A stretch of DNA of 27,710 nucleotides from CAG-791 sp045117315. GTDB taxonomy: Bacteria; Bacillota; Clostridia; Lachnospirales; Lachnospiraceae. Positions within the stretch are counted from its first letter, which is position 1, and every line of letters starts with the position of its first letter. The stretch covers positions 1 to 27,710 of the forward strand of contig JBGUNJ010000116.1 of NCBI GenBank assembly GCA_045117315.1, written 5' to 3'. Below the pieces are notes generated by a model, which ran no database searches, had not been told where the DNA came from, and was given only the letters and a program-made list of their open reading frames with translations. Made by a program: the position numbers and the translations under genes. Of this stretch, positions 23,063-27,710 are shown in pieces.

Positions 23063-23764
23063 ATGAACCAAAGTCAGATAGCAGACAGCGCAGAGAAGAC
23101 CATTGCGGACGGGAACTGCAAAGACAGCAGTCCTGCCGCCTCAGACTCTGCAGCTCCCGTCTTCTCACGGGAGGACCTCAAATACATGAAGGCCGCCCTC
23201 AGACAGGCAGAAAAAGCCATCGTCCTGGGCGAAGTTCCTATCGGTGCCGTGATCGTATACGAAGGAAAGATCATTGGCCGGGGCTATAACCGGCGCAATA
23301 CAGATAAGACCACCCTGGCTCATGCCGAGATCACCTGCATCAAAAAAGCCTGTAAAAAAATCGGCGACTGGAGGCTTGAGGGCTGTACCCTTTACTGCAC
23401 ACTGGAGCCCTGCCAGATGTGCGCCGGCGCCATCATCCAGTCCAGGATCGACAGAGTCGTGATCGGCACCACCAGCCCCAAATCCGGCTGCGGCGGAACC
23501 TTGCTGAACATTCTGCAGAATCCGGATTTCAACCACCAGGCAGATGTCCTGTACGGAGTGATGCGCGAAGAATGTACTGAGATCCTGCAGCGTTTTTTCA
23601 AAGACCTTCGCAGACGCAATAAGGAACGGAAAAAAATGCTTCGCATGGCCTCTGCCTCCGGGCAGGATACAGCATCCGTGAATTCCGCATCCGGGAATCC
23701 CACATCCGGAAATACAGTCCCCGGGGCGGAATCGCAGGACTGCACCGACTGCACCGGACACTGA
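23063..23764 (+). CDS. tadA: tRNA-specific adenosine deaminase TadA with terminal extensions
   Basis: TadA converts A34 to inosine in the anticodon of tRNA-Arg(ACG) in the cytoplasm and is normally essential. This 233-aa copy has the zinc site HAE (H87, E89) and PCQMC (C117, C120), plus VPIGAVIV and SRIDRVVIGT. Typical TadA has about 150-170 aa. Here about 33 residues precede the domain (rich in Asp, Ser and Ala), and about 45 follow it, with the loose repeat ASGNPTSGNTVPG. The ATG has GGAG only three bases upstream, inside a tandem repeat. Its place directly before the SRP RNA gene matches the common Firmicutes order. Confidence 0.93.
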   Translation: MNQSQIADSAEKTIADGNCKDSSPAASDSAAPVFSREDLKYMKAALRQAEKAIVLGEVPIGAVIVYEGKIIGRGYNRRNTDKTTLAHAEITCIKKACKKIGDWRLEGCTLYCTLEPCQMCAGAIIQSRIDRVVIGTTSPKSGCGGTLLNILQNPDFNHQADVLYGVMREECTEILQRFFKDLRRRNKERKKMLRMASASGQDTASVNSASGNPTSGNTVPGAESQDCTDCTGH

Positions 23765-23773
23765 ATCCGGTAC

Positions 23774-23802
23774 TTGACAATCTTCCCTCTTTTGACTATA
23801 GT
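23774..23802 (+). promoter_or_regulatory. Strong sigma-A promoter upstream of the SRP RNA
   Basis: Perfect TTGACA (23774-23779), a 17-nt spacer and TATAGT (23797-23802). It begins ten bases after the tadA stop. Transcription would start near 23809, more than 100 nt before the recognised SRP core, so either a longer precursor is processed or the RNA has a 5' part that I did not resolve. Confidence 0.75.
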
Positions 23803-23925
23803 ATTCAGTGCATTTGAAAAACAGTGTATCTGCCAGCCACAAAACAGATTCGCTGCATATTATATTCATCTAAAAAAATATTTATCTTCAAATGAAATCC
23901 CCTGTTGAGGGATGGAGTTTTGAGA

Positions 23926-24061
23926 GCTGTCTGCCGGCACGTATGGGTTCGGGTCTCGCGCAATGGAAACTCGTGAACCGTGTCAGGATGGGAACATAGC
24001 AGCACTAAGCGGGGACTTTCATGTGCCGCGAGGGTGCCTGGCTTTGCGACCGACAGGCAGC
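23926..24061 (+). ncRNA. ffs: Signal recognition particle RNA
   Basis: The Ffh-binding domain is clear: GTCAGGATGGGAACATAGCA (about 23981-24000) followed by GCACTAAGC, with a GGAA tetraloop between ATG and CAT and the AGG/AGCAG internal loop on either side. GAACCGTG lies before it and ATGTGCCGCGAGGGTGCCTGGC after it, as in Gram-positive SRP RNAs. An outer helix (GCTGTCTGCC 23926-23935 with GACAGGCAGC 24052-24061, one wobble and one mismatch) closes the structure. The RNA forms the particle with Ffh that targets proteins to the membrane. The true ends are uncertain; the domain call is not. Confidence 0.9.
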
Positions 24062-24099
24062 TTTCAGTACTTCATCACTGCGAGCAGGGGTTTTTATTT

Positions 24100-24141
24100 T
24101 TCGAAAAATCATTTTCGAAAAATCATTTCCGAAAAATGTAT
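24100..24141. repeat. Tandem 14-bp repeat with self-complementary core
   Basis: TTCGAAAAATCATT occurs twice exactly (24100-24113 and 24114-24127) and once changed (24128-24141). With TTTTTATTTTTCG just before it, the region can fold and is U-rich, so it may help end the SRP RNA transcript. The rest of the gap to 24280 shows only a short AAAGGA/TCCTTT stem. Confidence 0.6.
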
Positions 24142-24280
24142 TCGGAAATAATCCTGGGGAAATCCCTGTTCCCATAAAGGACTTCTCCTTTACAATGCGT
24201 TTGCTGCTGCACCCCCGGCACAGAACGGCCATGTTTCAGCCAAGACCCTCTCTCACGAACATTTTCACCTGGATGGACTT

Positions 24281-25561
24281 ATGAATTCTATTACTGATTC
24301 TTCAGGCAGCCCTTCTTTCAATACGTATGATGATGACATCGTGTATGATGTTGACATCCGGGCCGCTGAAAAGCTTTTGTCAGACTGTACTCTCTGTCCC
24401 CGCAGCTGTCATGTCGACCGCCTTGGCGGCCATACCGGCTTCTGCGGAGAGGGCGGAATGCTCCGCGCCTCCCGCGCGGCGCTCTATTATACAGAGGAGC
24501 CCGTCATCTCGGGCAAAAGGGGAAGCGGCACCGTGTTTTTCACAGGCTGCGATCTGGGATGCATCTACTGTCAGAACCGGCAGATCTCAAGGCCCGGATC
24601 TCAGGAAACCTCTCCTGAGGCAGGCTCTCCCCAGGCAGATTTTCCTCTGGAAGTCTCCGGGAAATCAGGGAATAAAAAAGCCGGGCAGAGCCCGGGCGCT
24701 TCTTCCGCCACCCGCCTGGTCACTCTCACTCCGGAGCGTCTTGCGGAAATATTCTTTGAGCTGGAGGCGCAGGGCGCCCACAACATCAATCTCGTGACTC
24801 CGGAGCATTTCGTTCCCCTGATCATTCCCGCGCTGAGGCGGGCGAAGGCGCAAGGGCTTTCTATTCCCATTGTCTACAATACCGGCAGCTATGAAAAGGT
24901 CGAGACAGTCAGAGCGCTGGAGGGACTGGTTGATGTCTGGCTTCCCGATCTCAAATATGTCTCTTCCCGCCTTTCCTCTCTCCACACCGGGGCGGCGGAT
25001 TATTTTGCCTGTGCCTCAGCCGCTATAGCGGAGATGGTTCGCCAGTGTCCCGATCCGGTCTTTTCCGACGGCAGCCACGCCATCGACTGCCCCGATGACG
25101 CAGATGACCCCCTTATGATCCGGGGCGTCCTGGTGCGCCACCTGGCCCTGCCCGGATGCGGGGAGGACTCCAGGGCTGTCCTGCGCTATCTGCACGAGAC
25201 TTACGGGGATCATATTTTTATCAGCATCATGAACCAGTACACACCTATGCCGCAGGTCCTTGCCCGGAAACTGACAAATACACACCTTTCCGGCAGCCGC
25301 TCCGATTCCGTAAGCTGCTCTGTTTCCGATAGTTTCTCTGTTTCCGGCAGCCGCTCCGATTCCTCCAATTGCTCCGATTCATCCGGATGCTCCGATTCCG
25401 GCCCGGGCGGTTTTTCCGACCTCTGCAGAGCTCTCTCCGCGGAGGAATATGATTCTCTCGTCGATTACGCAATCGGCCTCGGCATACATAACGGATTTGT
25501 GCAGGAGAGCGGGACCGTGTCGCCCTCCTACATTCCGGTTTTCGACGGCACAGGAATTTAA
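24281..25561 (+). CDS. PflX-like radical SAM protein with Ser-rich insert
   Basis: This 426-aa protein binds the radical SAM iron-sulfur cluster through C90-x3-C94-x2-C97 (FFTGCDLGCIYCQNRQIS). Cysteines ahead of it (C36, C39, C43, C55) may bind a further metal. The layout (CTLCPR-C, GFCGEGG, then the radical SAM site) matches the COG1313 group related to pyruvate formate-lyase activating enzymes, whose substrates are unknown. Two low-complexity inserts stand out: about 102-142, rich in Pro, Ser and Gly, and about 335-380, built of SGSRSDS/CSDSS units. The usual family length is about 300-350 aa, so the inserts explain the excess. The ATG has only a weak Shine-Dalgarno site. It follows the SRP RNA where dnaX often lies. 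Confidence 0.8.
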   Translation: MNSITDSSGSPSFNTYDDDIVYDVDIRAAEKLLSDCTLCPRSCHVDRLGGHTGFCGEGGMLRASRAALYYTEEPVISGKRGSGTVFFTGCDLGCIYCQNRQISRPGSQETSPEAGSPQADFPLEVSGKSGNKKAGQSPGASSATRLVTLTPERLAEIFFELEAQGAHNINLVTPEHFVPLIIPALRRAKAQGLSIPIVYNTGSYEKVETVRALEGLVDVWLPDLKYVSSRLSSLHTGAADYFACASAAIAEMVRQCPDPVFSDGSHAIDCPDDADDPLMIRGVLVRHLALPGCGEDSRAVLRYLHETYGDHIFISIMNQYTPMPQVLARKLTNTHLSGSRSDSVSCSVSDSFSVSGSRSDSSNCSDSSGCSDSGPGGFSDLCRALSAEEYDSLVDYAIGLGIHNGFVQESGTVSPSYIPVFDGTGI

Positions 25562-25595
25562 ACCGGTAATCGAAACGGCATTAAAAGAAGTCAAA

Positions 25596-25640
25596 AAGGG
25601 GCTGGTATCAGGCTGTAAAACAGCCGGACACCAGTCCCTT
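25596..25640. terminator. Bidirectional intrinsic terminator
   Basis: AAGGGGCTGGT (25596-25606) pairs with ACCAGTCCCTT (25630-25640), and an inner GGCTGT/ACAGCC stem extends it. On the minus strand it is followed by TTTTTGA, a good terminator for the lipoprotein gene. On the plus strand AATTTA follows, weaker, for the radical SAM gene. The two genes converge here. Confidence 0.7.
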
Positions 25641-25752
25641 AATTTATGTCTTCTGCCATATTCCCGCAGTCATACATGTATATGAACGCGAGAGCATAGC
25701 CGCACACTTATTTATTTATTGAAAGACATCCGCCTCCGTTTTCCTTCTCGCC

Positions 25753-27543
25753 TCAGTTGGAAGTTGTTTCACTGTCGGCAGCGCTGTCCGAAGAGCTGCT
25801 GTTCTGTTGGGCAGGCGTTCCGCCGTTTTCTTCACCGACTGGTTTTTCGGGAGGAGTTGAGCCGTCTCCTCCGGGCATTTTGCCGTCTGGTTTTTCGGGA
25901 GGAGTTGAGCCGTCTCCTCCGGGCATTTTGCCGTCCGGTTTTTCGGGGGGTGTGGAACCATCACCGCCGGGCCCCCCTTTTCCTCCGGGGCCTCCCTTTC
26001 CGCCAGTCTCACCATGCATGCCTTCCGGTCTTTCGCTTCCAGGGCCGTTTCCGTTTCCGGAGGAAAGAGTAAATTCAATCGCCTGGCCGGCAGATTCCGT
26101 GCCGGCCTCATAAACCTGGTCACCTACATGGAGCGTAAAGCCGTTCAGGTCGATGGCATCCGCGCTGCATGTCAGACTTGTGATATAGGAGTCACCTGTA
26201 AGCACCCACCTGGAGCCCGCTTCGATTTCCACATAGACGCTGCCCGCTGCGCCGTCGCTGTTGATAGCGCCTGTAAAAACGGAATTGTCTTTGAGGTAGA
26301 GATTCAGCTCAGAAACCTGGTCCACGACCATATCTCCGTTGATTTCCTGGTCTGACGCTGTCATATTCACATGACCTCCGTTTGAGCCTTCATTTCCCCA
26401 GCCGGCAGCTTCCGCCCTGAGGAAGATGCCGCCTCCGTTATTGATGATTTCCGCGCCGGACAGGTCAATGGTTGTCGCCGTGTTATTTACAAAGAAAATA
26501 TCTCCGTTGGCATTTGTGAGCCTGCCTCCGTTCATGGTAAGGGAAGAAGTCCCTTCATCCGCGTCACCGGACATGGACTGGTAGATCATAACCGCCTGAT
26601 AGTAGTCGGACTTGTCGCTGTTCTTGGTATTGTTGTCCGCTGTCAGCTCAACGTTATTGAGAGTGACAGAGTTCTTTCCTTCCACAACGACGCCCTGCGA
26701 CGCAGTGGACTCCATCTCAGCATTGTTGACAGTGATATCAGCGGTGGAATAAATGACCGGAGAGCCTGTTCCGCCGGTTGTATATGATCCGCCGGTCACG
26801 GTGACTGTACCGCCTCCGCGGTCAGAACGGATCGCCGCGGAGGAATTGCCGCTGGTATTGATGGTCAGATTCTCTGCCTTCATGGTGCCGCCTCCCGTGG
26901 TCATGATTCCGCCGGAGCAGGTTCCACTGGTCTCAATATAAGAATCCGACACATTCACAGTTGTTCCTTCTCCATAGCTGAAAACAGCATTCGCATGTGT
27001 GCCGTTGGTCTCTACGACCATATTGGAGAGAGTGAGCGTTCCGCCGTTTGCCGCGTACACAGCGGCGTTGTCTCCGTAAAAGTCTGCCTCATCGCCCTGG
27101 CCGGAATCACCTGTCTTGATGACCGCGGTGTCGGACCAGGAAGCCTCTTCGCCGTCCACCGAAATTGCGTGGCTGCTGTCCTCACTGTTTTCAACAGTCT
27201 CTGTTGTCTCAATAGCTTCCTTTGCGGGACCGGTCTGGATGGAAGCAGACGCAGCGGTTTCCGCAGTATTTGCAGAAGTATCTGCCTCCGCCGCTTCTGC
27301 CGTGCTGTCAGCCGCCGCCGTCTCCCCGGGCGCCTTCTCTGCCGCTGCTGCTGTATTTTCTTCCGCGGTCTCTTCTGTATTCTCAGCCACAGCCTCTGCC
27401 ATCGTCTCTTCCGCCGCCCGGGCACTCCCGCCCGCACTGCCTGTCGAAGCAGAGCTGCAGGCTGCCATGGATGTCACCATAGCTGCCAGCGTCATACCTG
27501 TTATCAAAAGTCTGAATTTCCTTCTGATTTCATTTGCCTTCAT
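25753..27543 (-). CDS. Beta-helix-like lipoprotein with repeated Pro/Gly C-terminus
   Basis: A 596-aa secreted protein. The signal peptide (KANEIRRKFRLLITGMTLAAMVTSMAAC) ends in a lipobox-like MAAC, so Cys29 is the likely lipid site, although Met at -3 is not standard. Residues 30-130 are rich in Ala, Glu and Thr. Residues about 130-500 hold short beta-strand repeats (GGTLTLSNMVVETNG, GGTMKAENLTINTSG, ADITVNNAEMES) typical of right-handed beta-helix surface proteins. Residues about 505-580 carry GGKGGPGG and three 16-residue units (GDGSTPPEKPDGKMPG). No catalytic site is recognised. Adhesin or polysaccharide-binding roles are likely. The start has AAGGAAG upstream. The gene stands alone between a terminator and a hairpin-rich region. 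Confidence 0.75.
   Translation of the reverse strand: MKANEIRRKFRLLITGMTLAAMVTSMAACSSASTGSAGGSARAAEETMAEAVAENTEETAEENTAAAAEKAPGETAAADSTAEAAEADTSANTAETAASASIQTGPAKEAIETTETVENSEDSSHAISVDGEEASWSDTAVIKTGDSGQGDEADFYGDNAAVYAANGGTLTLSNMVVETNGTHANAVFSYGEGTTVNVSDSYIETSGTCSGGIMTTGGGTMKAENLTINTSGNSSAAIRSDRGGGTVTVTGGSYTTGGTGSPVIYSTADITVNNAEMESTASQGVVVEGKNSVTLNNVELTADNNTKNSDKSDYYQAVMIYQSMSGDADEGTSSLTMNGGRLTNANGDIFFVNNTATTIDLSGAEIINNGGGIFLRAEAAGWGNEGSNGGHVNMTASDQEINGDMVVDQVSELNLYLKDNSVFTGAINSDGAAGSVYVEIEAGSRWVLTGDSYITSLTCSADAIDLNGFTLHVGDQVYEAGTESAGQAIEFTLSSGNGNGPGSERPEGMHGETGGKGGPGGKGGPGGDGSTPPEKPDGKMPGGDGSTPPEKPDGKMPGGDGSTPPEKPVGEENGGTPAQQNSSSSDSAADSETTSN
25841..25984. repeat. 48-bp tandem repeat within the lipoprotein gene
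   Basis: Three units of 48 bp (25841-25888, 25889-25936 and a diverged third) encode GDGSTPPEKPDGKMPG. The first two are almost identical at the DNA level, which suggests recent expansion. Confidence 0.8.
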
Positions 27544-27580
27544 AAATGCTTCCTTTCCGCATTTCAGTGTAAATGCCTTC

Positions 27581-27618
27581 GTTACTGTTCACGCCCTATC
27601 GAGGGCGTGAGCAGTAAC
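27581..27618. repeat. Inverted repeat upstream of the lipoprotein gene
   Basis: GTTACTGTTCACGCCCT (27581-27597) pairs with 27602-27618 with one mismatch, around a 4-nt loop. It starts 38 nt before the ATG of the minus-strand lipoprotein gene, so it could act in that gene's leader. Confidence 0.6.
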
Positions 27619-27620
27619 TT

Positions 27621-27710
27621 GCGAAATCGCATTCCAATGCGCTTGAGCGCGCGATTTTCGCCGTAAAACTCGGGTTTTCTCGCTAAAACCGCTCGAAAAC
27701 ACCTCGAGTT
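27621..27710. repeat. Hairpin elements at right window edge
   Basis: GCGAAATCGC (27621-27630) faces GCGATTTTCGC (27651-27661). Then CTCGGGTTTTC (about 27669) faces GAAAACACCTCGAG (to about 27708). The last element resembles the one at 21-60 in order and sequence. Confidence 0.5.

Overview
The window looks like a stretch of chromosome from an anaerobic Firmicute of the class Clostridia, most likely a Lachnospiraceae relative. This is inferred from purine-rich Shine-Dalgarno sites before most genes, the tadA-SRP RNA order, internalin-type LRRs and moderate GC. No species call is possible from the sequence alone.

Layout. (1) About 1-525: no gene, but several hairpins, a dispersed structured repeat and terminator-like stems. 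(2) 526-15378, minus strand: a type VII secretion (T7SS) locus read from right to left. The order is membrane FHA-like protein, a very large FtsK/SpoIIIE ATPase of the EssC family (1745 aa), LytTR regulator, an EspG-like protein, a YukD/EsaB ubiquitin-like protein, a 226-aa WXG-like protein, then seven WXG100 proteins, a 512-aa substrate with a WXG100-like head, and a DUF4176 protein. A WXG100 pair occurs twice in direct repeats of about 1.1 kb that bracket the substrate module. (3) 15414-15492: back-to-back sigma-A-type promoters with their -35 boxes 21 bp apart. (4) 15692-20628, plus strand: two transmembrane Ser/Thr kinases with intact catalytic motifs. One carries an extracellular solute-binding-protein domain, the other an extracellular LRR domain. 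(5) 20629-21234: a repeat-rich gap ending in a promoter. (6) 21235-25561, plus strand: GH25 muramidase, tadA, SRP RNA and a PflX-like radical SAM protein. (7) 25753-27543, minus strand: a lipoprotein with a beta-helix-like body and proline/glycine repeats at its C-terminus. (8) 27544-27710: hairpin-rich end.

How it may work together (inference). The divergent promoters place the T7SS operon and the two receptor-like kinases under one short control region. Both sides carry matching phospho-signalling parts: kinases on one arm, and FHA domains in EssC and in the membrane FHA-like protein on the other. No EssA, EssB or EsaA gene is seen inside the window. EssB is a membrane pseudokinase in known T7SSb systems, so active membrane kinases with ligand-binding ectodomains make an attractive candidate for a differently controlled T7SS, in which outside solutes or surfaces gate secretion through phosphothreonine-FHA contacts. 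This is the most interesting system in the window.

Tandem duplication is a second theme. It has struck the 3' ends of WXG100 genes (vestigial tails after the stop), the 3' end of the GH25 gene, the tadA leader including its Shine-Dalgarno site, and the gap between the kinases.
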